Positions 1 to 10,500 of a stretch of DNA of 64,000 bases are shown one piece after another (the first letter of the stretch is position 1; each line of letters opens with the position of its first letter). The notes below the pieces were generated by a model. The model made no database searches, was not told the DNA's origin, and saw nothing but the letters and a program-made list of their open reading frames with translations. A program made the position numbers and the translations under genes. The stretch comes from Juglans regia (lineage: Eukaryota > Streptophyta > Magnoliopsida > Fagales > Juglandaceae). The stretch is from NCBI RefSeq assembly GCF_001411555.2, contig NC_049903.1, positions 20,069,234 to 20,133,233 on the forward strand. Reading direction: 5' to 3'.

Positions 1-230
1 AATTAGATTGAGGAAAAAAAATAGTTGAAAAATAATAATTTTAAATACAAATTAAATTAATATATGGATTGTATTTACAAAATATATATAAAAAAAAATT
101 ATTATTAAAATATATAATATTATATTATTATTTTGACTTTTGAATTGGATAGAATTTAACTTCTCCAATAATTTTGATTTTAGCCAAAACTTCAATTTTT
201 AGTCAAATTTTATACTTCTGTCAATGCTTT
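1..230 (-). repeat. AT-rich MITE, truncated by the window edge
   Basis: Read on the minus strand, this block matches 16065-16470. Shared words include AATATTATATATTTTAATAA, the following T-run, and the AAATTTGACTAAAA motif near the end. Two unlinked copies of the same AT-rich unit indicate a dispersed short DNA element. The other end of this copy lies outside the window, and no coding potential is visible. Confidence 0.6.
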
Positions 231-390
231 TTTAAGAGATTGACACAGAGACATCTATACCTGCATCTGAGGCCTTTTTATGCTATTGAAGCAGAGCTCA
301 TCCAGGCCTTTTTATCCGAAACCTTCTCTAATTTCAATTAGCTGAATCTGTTTTCCATCCCATATTTCTGCAAATCTAGCACTCGGCAGT

Positions 391-606
391 ATGAAACCGA
401 GGGCTTGCTTCATTATTGCTTTCTTCACTAAAAGCATGTGTTGGGGGCAGCTCTTTCTATTGGTGATTTCTTTCTGTTCCAAGGGTCAATGTCTTCATTC
501 AAGGCTGGTCAATAATTCATCAAACCCATTATTGATGCAAATTGAGACACCTCCACTTCCAATTTCTCTCCTTCACATCAACTGTTTGGTATTCCCAAGT
601 AAATAG
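391..606 (+). CDS. Hypothetical small ORF with signal-peptide-like N-terminus
   Basis: A 71-codon ORF starts MKPRACF and has a hydrophobic stretch (about residues 15-29, GQLFLLVISFCSKG) followed by polar sequence, as in a secreted-peptide precursor or the first exon of a secreted or receptor protein. It ends in FPSK before a TAG. The bases around the end (CCCAAGTAAATAG) include a possible GT splice donor, so the ORF could continue into an intron. No downstream exon was recognised before the repeat at 760, and I do not recognise a family. It may be a chance ORF or a relic exon. Confidence 0.22.
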   Translation: MKPRACFIIAFFTKSMCWGQLFLLVISFCSKGQCLHSRLVNNSSNPLLMQIETPPLPISLLHINCLVFPSK

Positions 607-759
607 AGATCTTGATTAACCTAATATACATATTGATGGGTAAATATGTTTGTTTACATAGAATGATAAAAATGACAAATAACATTTTAGTATATGGTAT
701 AGAGATGATAATTTCTTAATTTTATCATCATCTCCAATTTACTGCAGCGTATGACTTAA

Positions 760-1105
760 GCCTCGTTTGGATACACAGTTCAGATGAGATGAGATGAAAT
801 AGTTTGTAAAAAAAATATTTAGATAGTGAGATGTGATGAGATAGTTTTTAATTTTTGAGATTTGAAAAGGGTGTGGGTCCACTGTTTTATAAAGTACTAG
901 AATTGTGTACTGTTCATATCAGTTTTTACTATTCATATATTGTTCACGCACTATTCATGTACTATTTACATCAATTTTGGTACTGTTCACATAATATTCA
1001 CGTCAGTTTTTACTGTTTTGTACTGTTTATTTACTGTTTATTTAAGTAGATATTTTCAAAACTTAAGATATGAAATATTGTATTTGGATGACCAAAATTA
1101 CTGTA
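760..1105. repeat. Interspersed GATGAGATGAG-type repeat
   Basis: It begins CCTCGTTTGGATACACAG, then GATGAGATGAGATGAAATAG, and runs through many copies of a (TA)CTGTTCA or CTATTCA word to a TTTGGATGACC end. This layout matches the short non-coding repeats at 15780-15970 and 27451-27697. The spurious ORFs here are only the absence of stops in the TGTTCA-rich part. Boundaries are approximate because no target-site duplication was resolved. Confidence 0.5.
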
Positions 1106-1868
1106 TGGTACAACTTCAAATTAAATGTTTTCATCTGTATCGGCTAAACCAAACCGGCTTCTTGTTGTTGTCATCATTGTACAGATACTCTAGTTAATGC
1201 TCCAAACCCTCCCTGCAATACGTCACTCTTGGGGGGTCCAAAATAAATGTATGTTCATCTGCAGAATCCACCCAATTTATGACTCACTGAGCCTCCTCCA
1301 AAGACTAGTCCATAATGTGAGTCTTTTTTGCTGTTTTTATCTTAGGATCTGTCTAAGATCGATCATAGCTGTTTGCAGATTTCACAGTGATCCTACACTA
1401 AATTGGGAGTGCTGTATTTATTTCAAAGAATGATAGATACTTCACTTTGACAGAATATACAAAGAACCCCACACACGTGTTCCTTGACACAAAATAAGAT
1501 TAGGTGGCCTTCATCAACCGCCCATACTGATTCACATGCAGACTCTGTTGCAAAAACATGACGTTTCCGTCAACACTGCCTGTGAAAATTGATAAGGCCC
1601 AGATCACGAGCCCATTTATCAAAATCCCATTATTTTTTTCTGAAAAAAACACTCAAAAAGAAAATAAATATAAATCTCATTGACCCTGTGGACTAATCCA
1701 TTCTCTCATAAACTGGCCTTCCCAGAAATCAAGACAACGTCGTAGTGGTCGTCGTCCCTCTATCTGCAACCTTCTGGGTTAAATTTGTCTGTCGCATTCT
1801 TGAGCTCAAACCAGTAATGGCTTAGGTGGTGGTGCTGTTCCGAACAGTTTTTTGTCAAAAAATCTTCA
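1106..1868 (+). promoter_or_regulatory. Upstream region of the 1869 gene, with possible TATA box
   Basis: No gene is seen in 1106-1868. A TATAAAT word at 1669-1675 lies about 195 bp before the ATG at 1869, a plausible distance for a plant TATA box plus a leader rich in CT and GTC words. Assignment rests only on position and consensus. Confidence 0.3.
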
Positions 1869-2771
1869 ATGGGTTGCTGTGTAAGCACCGCGAAGTCATC
1901 TGATTCCCTAAAGAAGCAGCATTCTTTGGTGGGAACTCAACCACCAAGACCGAGATCTGATGCAAATGAGAGTAGGGCACCCCCTCCTTCAGCTGAGGAA
2001 GAAACCATCAAGGAGGTACTCTCCGAAACCCCGAAGCCCAAGCCTCCTCAACCTCTAGGTTTCCAATCTACTGCTACTAAGCCTGTGTCCAACGAAGTCA
2101 AAGATAATGACGGAGATGGAGACGGAGACGACGAAGACAACAAAAACAAGATCGACAAGTTTCCCTCGCCGGTAAATACCGCTACTGACAACGAGATCTC
2201 TGAGGTTTCCAAGGTTTATAGCGAGAGCGAGAGTGTGTCAACCACTGCCACGAAGAGAGACGAAGACGAAGAGGTCCGCCAAAGAGTGAACAGATCTTCA
2301 CCGGCGAAAGTGCTGCAGAGAAACAGAGCTTATAATGGGGACTTGGGGGCTAGGAGAGAGAGGCTGGTGGCTAAGTCTCCGAACCGGAGATTCGAACAGT
2401 CACCGGGTCGGGCAAATTCCGGATCGGTCCGTCTGGTTAAGGAAAGAGAACCGGGTCATGCGACGATGGCTAGGCGCGGGTTGACTGCTACTGAGCGTCG
2501 TGACTCCACCGGGGAAGTTTCTGGGAGGCGGTCCAGGTCGCCAGCGACCCGTGTCGATAACGGCGCGAATAGATCCGTAATGGGTAGGAGCCCTTCTGCC
2601 AGGAGAACGATCCGGTCTCCGGGTCGTGTCAGAGCGGCTCCGACGGAGCCCAACAATGGCCGGAAGTCGGAGCAGAGCAGTAATAAGGGCATGGAGGAGG
2701 GGACAGGGCAGACGACCAATGAGTCACTGGAAAACCCACTTGTGTCCCTCGAGTGCTTCATATTTCTCTAA
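1869..2771 (+). CDS. MGCC-type basic, disordered protein (300 aa, intronless)
   Basis: This is an uninterrupted 300-codon ORF. The N-terminus MGCCVSTAKSS fits N-myristoylation at Gly2 with palmitoylation at Cys3/Cys4, so membrane attachment is the likely location. Residues 1-75 are Pro/Lys/Ser rich, about 78-95 are an Asp/Glu-rich patch (DNDGDGDGDDEDN), and about 140-270 are highly basic with repeated SPxR or RSPxR units (RSPSARR, RSPGRVR). The conserved-looking tail is ENPLVSLECFIFL. Plant databases usually name such proteins serine/arginine repetitive matrix-like or leave them uncharacterised; no enzymatic domain is visible. The first ATG is chosen because the acylation motif must be N-terminal. 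The arrangement of acidic patch, basic repeats and hydrophobic tail suggests a plasma-membrane-tethered scaffold, which is inference. Coding GC is clearly higher than in the flanks. Confidence 0.88.
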   Translation: MGCCVSTAKSSDSLKKQHSLVGTQPPRPRSDANESRAPPPSAEEETIKEVLSETPKPKPPQPLGFQSTATKPVSNEVKDNDGDGDGDDEDNKNKIDKFPSPVNTATDNEISEVSKVYSESESVSTTATKRDEDEEVRQRVNRSSPAKVLQRNRAYNGDLGARRERLVAKSPNRRFEQSPGRANSGSVRLVKEREPGHATMARRGLTATERRDSTGEVSGRRSRSPATRVDNGANRSVMGRSPSARRTIRSPGRVRAAPTEPNNGRKSEQSSNKGMEEGTGQTTNESLENPLVSLECFIFL

Positions 2772-3042
2772 TTCCTCGACAAGGAATTCGAAGGTTGTCT
2801 CTGTTTTGTATGGGACTTGGATTATTGTAAATAATTGTTAGCAAGAAGACGAATTGGGAAAGATTAGGACACGGCACTGTATTAGTGGGTGTGTGACAGT
2901 TTGGATGTTTGGGATTGTCAATACCCATTAAAGAAATTGAACTCTTTTTGCTCTCTCTCTAAACATCTTTGCATCTTTATATTTATTTAGAAACATATAT
3001 ATATATATTATACAGATTTTTCGTGCCTGTGCTGGTCCAAAT

Positions 3043-3200
3043 CAAAGTTTTGAATACCATACCAGAAGTCATATCGGTTAAGATATTAGAACGAAATATT
3101 TCGGTACCGGTACTGTTTCGTGTACCGTTTCGAGATAATATTTCGGTCCCGATACCGCTTCGGTACCGGTATCGTACCGGTACCGTTTTGTGTACCGTTT
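3043..3200. repeat. Left subterminal GGTACCG/CGGTACCGG repeats of the hAT element
   Basis: Several overlapping copies of GGTACCG, CGGTACC and GTACCGTTTC lie here, some palindromic. hAT transposases bind short clustered subterminal motifs, so this is the expected binding region. A matching cluster lies at 6700-6804. Confidence 0.7.
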
Positions 3201-3381
3201 CATAATAATTTATATCTGAATAAATTATATATATACAAGCATTAACTGTATTCCAAAATAACAACAGAATAAATCATAAACTCAATACTTCTCAATACAA
3301 GTCTTAAGTTTTAAGTTACAACTAACATAAAGTTATAAACATCAACATTATCATGATAAAATCATTAACGTCACCATGTGA

Positions 3382-5830
3382 TCAAAGATACTCATCCTCA
3401 TCAAAAAGACAATAAGGATCAGGATTCGACATGTTAATCAAAATATTTTCATCAACGTCATCACCGTCATCAACATCAATATCAACATTATCATTGTCTT
3501 CCTCATTTAATGAGGCTAATGGCTCTTCAATACTTGCCCAATCCAAATCTTCTCCATCAAGAAGTTCAGATTCTTCACCCACCTATTCTTCCATCAAATC
3601 AATGTTTTCAAGATTGATTGAATCTAAAGCATCTCTTCCCTTTTTTATGCTCCTGTAAAAATAAAATCAAACATAAGTGAAAATGTTATATATTTTTCAA
3701 CAGTGAAAACATTAGTATTAAAAAAATTTACCTCTCTCAGCTTCAAGTTATAACGAATAAATACTAAGTCATTCAAACGTTTATGCACTAATCTATTTCT
3801 CTTCTTCGAATGAATAAAATCAAATGTGCTCCAGTTTCTCTCACATCCAGTTGCACTACAACATTGACTTAGTACTCGAACAGCAAACTTTTGAAGCGTT
3901 GGAACCTCGCAACCAAATTGGGTCCACCATGCAACTATAACAATAATGCAATTATAAATTATTAATCAGTAAAAATAAAATAAGATAAAATTTAAAGTAC
4001 AAAGTCACATTATTTAACAAATGATATTGATAAATGATAATACCTGAATTAATCTTATCACGCTGGCGAATTGCTAAAGAATGTCCAAACTCACCTATTG
4101 CATTCTTATACAAGTCAAGTTCTGCAATGATCTTATCTTGATTATCGGGATCAAGTTCCATCTTTATAACACAACTGTTGAAGCATCTTATAACATCATT
4201 TTTATTTTTAAAATTGGGGCTATAGTAAATTTCAGGATTAAGAAAACAACCCACCGCATGTAATGGACTATGAAGCTGCCTATCCCATCTTGAATCAATG
4301 ATCCTGGTGAATGGACTGAATAAACTAACTTTGTTATTGTATCTTGCTTTTATGTTCTCTTTGGCTCTTTCCATTGCATGCATCATACAAGTATCCCATT
4401 GCAGGCTTCTCATCCTCGTCAACAAGTCCTAGAACACGAACCAAAGACTCACTAACTCTGACAATAAATTGACATTGAGCCCAAAACTCTTTATCTTCTA
4501 AAACGATCTCAGTTATCTCCTTCCCTTTGTTGCTCTTAGAATGACTTGATGCAATCCATTTATCACAAGTAAACATTTGTCTGAGTTCTTTCTTAAACAA
4601 GAATAAACATTGGATACTTAAAAAATTTGTCGCAAGTATTGTAATTGCAGGAAGACACAAATCATGACATTTGGTAAAGTCTTTTCTCATCAATGCCAAA
4701 ACCCAACCATGGTTATAGATGAACTTTGTTATCTTTTTTACTTTTTTTATAGCATCATCAATAAGGGAAAAATATCTTGGATCAGAAAAATTCTCCAACA
4801 TTAAGTCTATGCAATGAGCTGCACATGGGGACCAGTAGAAAGAGCCATACTTCTGTTGTAACTTTTTTCCTGCAGCTTTATAACTTGCATCATTGTTCGT
4901 TATGAACTGCACAAGATTCTCAGCTCCAATTTCTTGAACAACCTCATCAAAGATATTAAACAATGTTTCAGGATCTTTTCTAAGGCCAGATGTATCAACA
5001 GACTAAAAAAATAGTGTACCTTTCGGACAATAAACTAGAAAGTTGATTATTGATTGTTGCTTCTGGTTTGTCCAACCATCTGCCATTAGTGAACAACCGG
5101 TCTCATTCCAAACCTTCTTAATTTGTTGCAAATAATCTTGAACCTCATCTACAGTCATCTTTAACAAATTTCCTTTCAACTCATATAAAGATGAGCCCTT
5201 GAATCCTGGCCCGATGGCAGTCATGGCATCGATAGCTGGTTGATAAAACTTGGATTGAGCTGCATTGAAATGCAGATTAGCATCATACCACCAGCATGCT
5301 ACAACCATCTTTGCTTTTACAATCATCTCATTTGAAGACATAGAACTCTTAATTGAAAGTTGGGCCCCAGGAGTTGTTCTTGGAGCAAAAAATCTACTCA
5401 ATCCCCCCACTGATTTTCCAGTTCCAGATTCTTTCGACTTCCTCTTTCCTTTTGAAAGTTGAGACTGTCCCTCCATACTATTACTATCATCAATATCATC
5501 AGATGTTAAATCTATATCGCCTCCAATTTCTGAACTTATTTTTCTTTTCTTTTCTTTACTTTTTTTCATTTCATTAAGCAACTCATTCATTTGCCATTTT
5601 ACATCTTCAGTGACCTTTTTACATGCTTCTACATCGCCTGGAATCCCAGCTAGATGATACTTCAACCGAGTGATCCCGCCACCTCTAATTACGTTATTAC
5701 AATATAAACATTCAGTATTAGTTCTTGCCCCTGGCACTGCACGCGCATGGGCCCAAGCTGGATCTTCTGATCTTACAAGAGCAAGTGCTGGAGTTGAAGT
5801 CATACTACCAGTTGATTGACAACTAGACAT
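3382..5830 (-). pseudogene. hAT transposase (BED zinc finger, DUF659, hAT dimerisation), broken
   Basis: The gene starts MSSCQSTGSM at 5830. A BED-type zinc finger lies near residues 22-75 (C41, C44, H59, C70). A DUF659 region follows (CSLMADGWTNQKQQSIINF, then PCAAHCIDLMLE). Three exons can be read: 5830-4044, then 3934-3732, then 3658-3382. The introns have GT/AG ends (donors at 4043 and 3731, acceptors next to 3935 and 3659). Exon 2 gives the hAT dimerisation core (GCERNWS, HSKKRNRL, LNDLVF), and exon 3 is an acidic tail ending FDEDEYL. Three lesions are seen: an in-frame TAG at 5003-5005, a 4-bp TGCA duplication near 4380 that shifts frame at YLYDA, and a TAG in exon 3 near 3583 where the family has Trp. 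The protein would have cut and rejoined DNA in the nucleus. Confidence 0.9.
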
Positions 5831-5884
5831 TTATAACTATTAAAGTATAAAACATTAACACTTATAAGTAAGCCATTAAGAAGA

Positions 5885-6320
5885 AACTCATTAAATCTAA
5901 ACTATAAACAAACATCTATAAAATATATAAACAAACATCTATAAAAATATAATCTATAAAAATAAAAACTATAAACAAACATCTATCAAACATCTATAAA
6001 AATATAATCTAAAACATTTATAAAAATACAAACAAACACTATAACAATATAATCTAAAACATCTACAAAAATATAATCTATAAAAATATAATCTATAAAA
6101 ATATAAACTATAAACAAACATCTATAAAAATATAATCTATAAAAATATAAACAAACATCTATAAAAACATAATCTATAAAAATATAAACAAACATCTATA
6201 AAACATCTATAAAAATATAATCTAAAACATCTATAAAAATACAAACAAACACTATAACAATATAATCTAAAACATCTACAAACATATAATCTAAAACATC
6301 TGTAAAAATACAATTATGAT
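5885..6320. repeat. AT-rich tandem array inside the hAT element
   Basis: The array is made of shuffled short words, ATCTATAAAAATATAA and ATAAACAAAC, repeated more than 15 times. It lies just upstream of the transposase ATG on the minus strand, where promoter or leader is expected. A GC-rich block (about 6390-6500) separates it from the right terminus. It creates meaningless Tyr/Ile/Phe-rich ORFs. Confidence 0.75.
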
Positions 6321-6699
6321 TTATTTATAAAAAAAGTAACAAAAAAAAAATCAAACTAAGTAATAAACAAAAAAAAATAGTAAAATACCAAGATGAGGGC
6401 TGTGGTCGGCGACGTGCGGTGCGACGAGATGGAGGGCGGTGGACGCTGGCAGCTGGCTGGCCGTCTGCGATCTGGGACTCGAGTGCTGCAGCTGCGTGAA
6501 GTGTAATGGCCCTGGGCGAACGAAATTGAAAGAAACGAAATAAAGAAGAGAAAGAGATGATTCAGACTTAAGTTTTATGTTTGAGGTGAAAGTCCAAATT
6601 TGCCCCTAATAATTTGCCATAATTTCAAAAATGCCATCAGCTTAACCCCCGACTCCCAGCTGCTGAAATGTGTACTGGCAGAAACATAAATTTCGGCTG

Positions 6700-6804
6700 A
6701 AACATCAAATACTAGCCGGTACACCCGGTATTTTAACCGGTACGAAATAGCATATTTCCGGTACCGGCCGTATCGGCCTGTACGGTACGGTACCAAAAAC
6801 ACTG
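6700..6804. repeat. Right subterminal GGTACGG/CCGGTACC repeats of the hAT element
   Basis: Words such as CCGGTAC, CGGTACCGG and GTACGGTACGG mirror the left cluster in inverted orientation and run into the terminus at 6804. Confidence 0.7.
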
Positions 6805-7045
6805 GTCCAAATGCATTGGCCACGTAGAAAATAAAGTGGTGAATATGATAAATTAAAAACTAATAATAAATTAATTAGAACTTAAAAATAAGAATTGTAT
6901 TTTGTAAAATAATAATAATATTAGTCTAACTACTATTATTTATTTTTATGAATTATTATAGAAAATAAGATGAACATAATTGTTATTTTTCCAAATAACT
7001 TATATATAAATAATAATTTTAAAATTTTAAAAAAATTATTGAATT

Positions 7046-8230
7046 ATTATGCATAGAGTGCTCGTACTGGGGAGAGCAAAGACTGCTCGCAACTCAGGGC
7101 AAGCACCATAAAGAGTAATAGTGCTTGCCTTAGTGACGTGTTGGTCTGCTTGGTTACCTTGAGCTCGTGTTTTGTTCGGAGTGGCCTTCCTCGATAATCT
7201 CGAGCAGTGTTTTGCACGGATCGACCTTCATTCGTGATCACGATCAAGGGTTGTTGGGTTGCTCTACTTGATTATCTCGAGTAGTGTCTCGATTGACATT
7301 GCTCAGTCATCTCGAGCAACGGTTAGTCTCCAGTTTTGATCGGTATTCTTGAGCAGTAAGGGTAGTTGGGTTGCTCTGCTCAGTTATGCTGAGCAATGTT
7401 TTGACCGGACTAGCATTGCTTGGTCATCCCGAGCAATGGTTATTCTCTAGCTCTGCTTGGTAATCTTGAGCAGTATTTCCTAAGCAGGGTTGTTGTCTCA
7501 CTCTTCTTAGAAATTGCGAGTAGTTTTTCAACCGAACTGACACTGCTCAGTCATCTCAAGCAACAGTTATTCAGTGTTCTGTTGATTACTAGAGGAACCT
7601 CCGGGCGAGCTTCATTGCTCAGGAACGTTGTGGCGAACACTTGTAGTTGGATGAACCTCAATGCAAACTTCATTGCTTGGGGGAGGGACCTCGGGGTGAG
7701 CACTTGTTGCTAGATGAACCTTGGAAAGAGTTTTATGCAATAGTTCATGACTATTTTTTAACATATCCCCACAGTTTTATTTTCTATGGCAAAGCGTGCT
7801 AGCTCGATTTGTCTTTCCAGTTGGCGAGCACTTTTCCCTTACTCTCTACTCGCATAGGGTACGACCTTCAAACTTCTCCCACAATGCTCGTCTTAGGGCG
7901 AGAACTAGTACTCTTCATGGCACTCGTTCCAGCTCCAGAACACTCTTTTCTCGCCCTGACTCAAACTCTTGGTGCTAGGCGAGCTTCATTGCTCACTCGA
8001 GCCTCAGTGTAAGGTAGTATAAGTGTTGGCACGAATGTTGCTTGGGGGCGAGTTACAGTCGTCGTCTGTGATAATCCCGCTACATCGTTGTTCGGGACGA
8101 GAGAAGAGTGCTCACAATCCGAGTCATGCACTTGAGGCAATAGTGCTAATCCAAAGGCGAGCATCTTGAAGAGTAATAATGTTAGCCCTGAGGCAAGTAT
8201 TTGTCAAATACACATGTTTAATGTTTGGAC
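7046..8230. repeat. Degenerate tandem repeat tract (about 115-bp units)
   Basis: Three diverged units (about 7247-7360, 7361-7480, 7481-7575) share the order TTGGGTTGCTCT, TGCTCAGTCATCTCGAGCAA, GGTTATTCTC, TCTTGAGCAGTA. Two smaller repeats around 7600-7720 share GCTTCATTGCT and GAACACTTGT words. The GC content is well above the AT-rich sequence on either side. No domain is recognisable in any frame. It resembles the tandem-repeat interiors of the LTR element at 9312-13965, so an eroded element of that kind is the best guess. LTRs were not found. Confidence 0.5.
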
Positions 8231-8354
8231 CACACCCTATCCCACAACCTGGCCCGCCTACCTAATTGACTCATTTCGTTAAAGGATGGGCCGGCAACTC
8301 GTTTGCCGGCAAATTATATGTTTAAAAAATTCACCAATATAAGCCTGAAAACCC

Positions 8355-8397
<43 letters not shown>

Positions 8398-9009
8398 TTT
8401 CTCGCCTAGCGCCCACCTTTCTTCTCTCCCCCTTCTCTTCATATCCTTCCTCTCACACTGGCACCCCTCTCATCTTCTCATCCTCCTCCTACTCCTCTTA
8501 TTCTCTCATTCCTCTTATTCTCCAAAATCTCTACACCCATGCCCAAGTCGTGGTCATGGGTCATCATCGTGTCAAGTCCAAAGGCTAATCACGGTCGTGG
8601 GTCTCTATATACTTTATTAAGAGTATAGACCCTACTCTTGGGAATTCATGTGATTGTGTGAACCAAAATAATCCTGCAACAATACTCATATTGGACTAAA
8701 ATATCCCAATTAGACCAAAATGCCCCTCCTATGGATCATGATGGCTTAAGTGCTACTGCTATAAATCAAAGTTGGACTAAAATAGCCCCCCTCCAAATTA
8801 AATCAAATGATCCAAAACAAAACAAACATCTCCATCCTCCAAATCAAATTGGATCCAAGAAAAATCAAGTAATCTTGATTAAACCATCCATCCACAAATC
8901 AAATCAAACCAGATGTAAGGTAGAGTTGTGTATCCAAATCGGCCTAAGACAATGTTGTTGGTCCAAATCGACCCATGGTAACATTATGGGTTTTAAGTAG
9001 AGGATATTT
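8231..9009. other. Non-coding interval, CT-rich then AT-rich
   Basis: A CT-rich pyrimidine tract (8350-8560), much like a plant 5' leader, is followed by AT-rich sequence with no recognisable gene. Confidence 0.4.
8358..8397. repeat. Compound microsatellite (CT)n(CA)n
   Basis: About thirteen CT units run directly into about seven CA units. Confidence 0.9.
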
Positions 9010-9311
9010 TGCTTCTCTAGATGCTGCCACCAAAGATAACTACAGTTTATGAGCCAAGCAATGCACACAATATGCATATGGACAATGTCTAAGAAATAAA
9101 ACTTATAGCCCATTTAATTCACTGCGTATATTTCTATCTCCATCATACCTCTGGCCTCAAATATTATCAATTTGGAGGTTATAGTGAGAAAGGACATCAC
9201 AAATATCATTTTTTAAGGCTAATGTAGTAGTATCTTTTGCATGCACAATAAGAAAAGATCGCTATAAAATAATCTCTATCAATAAACCTAAAAATAATAG
9301 ACATTTGCTCT
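9010..9311 (-). pseudogene. ZMYM1-like hAT transposase, 3' fragment
   Basis: Minus-strand translation gives EQMSIIFRFIDRDYF, a CDVLSHYNLQI stretch, GQRYDGDRN, then YAYCVHCLAHKL and LVAASREA. This is the central catalytic-fold segment of plant hAT proteins annotated as zinc finger MYM-type 1-like or TTF-type. The segment begins exactly where the LTR element ends (9312), and its reading continues that of 13966-14871 across the insertion. In-frame stops occur, and similarity ends near 9010 at the AASRE motif, so the C-terminal half is gone. Confidence 0.82.
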
Positions 9312-10112
9312 TATTAATGCTTAAAAATAGCACAACAGGCTAGAATGTGAGAAAAAGTCATTTCCGGCCCACTAAGACTATTCGAGTTTCGGTCGGTGTG
9401 GTGTGGAGCCCCCGATAGTGGTTTGGTGCGGCTATACAGTGTCGGTATGTACATCAATGGCATTAAATAGAAAGTAAAGATGTAGGAACAATAAAAGAGA
9501 GAGAGACACTCAGATTTACGTGATTTGGCAAAATGCATACATCTATGAGGTGTTTGGATGGGGAAAATCTACTATAATATGCTTGTTATATAATCTCTCA
9601 TAGTCTCTCATCCTCACTGTACAATGGAGATTAGAGCTATACAGTGTCGGTATGTACATCAATAGCATTGAATGGAAAGTAAAGATGTAGGGAAAATAAA
9701 AGAGAGGGAGACATTCAGATTTATGTGGTTCGGCATAATACCTACGTCCATGGGATTTTTGGGGGGGAATCCACTATAATATGCTTGTTTTATAGTCTCT
9801 CATTGTTTTTCATCTTCACTATATAATAGAGATCATAACTCTATCTACTGGTGGACAAATATTTTTGCTGGTATCATTGTCGTGAGATTGAAGAAGCCGA
9901 AGAAGTTGAAGTCCCCCAAATTGTTTTACTTTCCCCCTTTATCCTCTGCCCCTCATTTGCTTTATGTCACATCTTTACTTTTTATCCTGACACCTTTCCC
10001 CTTCTCAACCTTTTGTCCCTTCCCTTTTTCTTTCTCACTTCCTTCCTGATGAGATCCCCCCTTAGGCTGGGCCTTGAAACCCATATGGGCTTGGGATATT
10101 ATATCCCCTCCA
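9312..10112 (-). repeat. LTR (3' LTR in element sense), 801 bp
   Basis: Homologous to 13356-13965 throughout: AATAGCACAACAGGC, AGACACTCAGATTTA, TACTATAATATGCTTGT, CCTTGAAA. It is longer because it contains a 205-bp internal duplication. The outer bases are TA where TG is expected, and CA at 10112. Confidence 0.85.
9431..9840. repeat. 205-bp tandem duplication inside one LTR
   Basis: Units 9431-9635 and 9636-9840 both begin GCTATACAGTGTCGGTATGT and carry AAAGTAAAGATGTAGG and AATATGCTTGTT. The partner LTR has one unit only, so the duplication arose after insertion or in the template. Confidence 0.82.
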
Positions 10113-10244
10113 GTTGCTCGTGATTCTCAAGGTCAATTCACTCTGAAAGAAGGCCTTGAGAATCTTTAAGATAAAATATACAACAAAGATGCAGAAATCT
10201 ATAGTAATTTGTAGAAAAATAAACTCCGGGAGTGAGTCCTTGGT

Positions 10245-10500
10245 TGTCTGTTTTGCTTGCGCCGAGTGATGAAGATTTTCGAGCGTGAGGCTAGGCGAGA
10301 GTTGGGCTTGACTGCGTAATGTGCGAGTGCAGAGCTTGGCTTTAGCAGGAGATAGACTCGACCGCATAGAGTGCGAGTGTGGAGCTTGGCTTTGGCAGGA
10401 GATGTACTCAACCGCAAAGCTCGGCTTTGGCAAGAGATGTACTTGACCACATAAGGTGCGAGCAAGGAGCTCAGCTTTGGCGGGAGATGTACTTGACTGC
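10245..10500. repeat. Minisatellite in the LTR-element interior (about 60-bp units)
   Basis: Four diverged units share GTGCGAG, GGAGCTTGGCTTTGGCAG and GAGATGTACTTGACC. On the minus strand they give repetitive Ser/Pro/Ala/Lys-rich ORFs with no known domain. Confidence 0.75.

Larger units (their letters stand above)
3043..6804 (-). mobile_element. Complete hAT-superfamily DNA transposon
   Basis: The element is 3,762 bp and is flanked by a perfect 8-bp direct repeat GTCCAAAT (3035-3042 and 6805-6812), the hAT target-site size. Its left end reads CAAAGTTTTGAATACC and its right end, reversed, reads CAGTGTTTTTGGTACC, a degenerate terminal inverted repeat of the hAT CAxxGTTTT type. GGTACCG-rich subterminal regions lie inside both ends. 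It carries one minus-strand transposase pseudogene (3382-5830), so this copy is no longer autonomous. Confidence 0.92.

Noticed and set aside
2983..3264. ORFs on both strands over 2969-3264 rich in Arg/Tyr/Gly/Thr
   Set aside because: They overlap the left terminus and subterminal GGTACCG repeats of the hAT element and cross the target duplication.
5986..6195. Minus-strand ORF rich in Tyr/Ile/Phe/Asp (VYIFIDYVFIDV repeats)
   Set aside because: It is a translation of the AT-rich tandem array in the hAT element and does not resemble a protein.
8358..8640. CT-rich leader-like sequence followed by a 105-codon ORF with Leu/Ser runs
   Set aside because: The ORF is largely the translation of the CT/CA microsatellite and a pyrimidine-rich tract; no downstream exon or domain was found.
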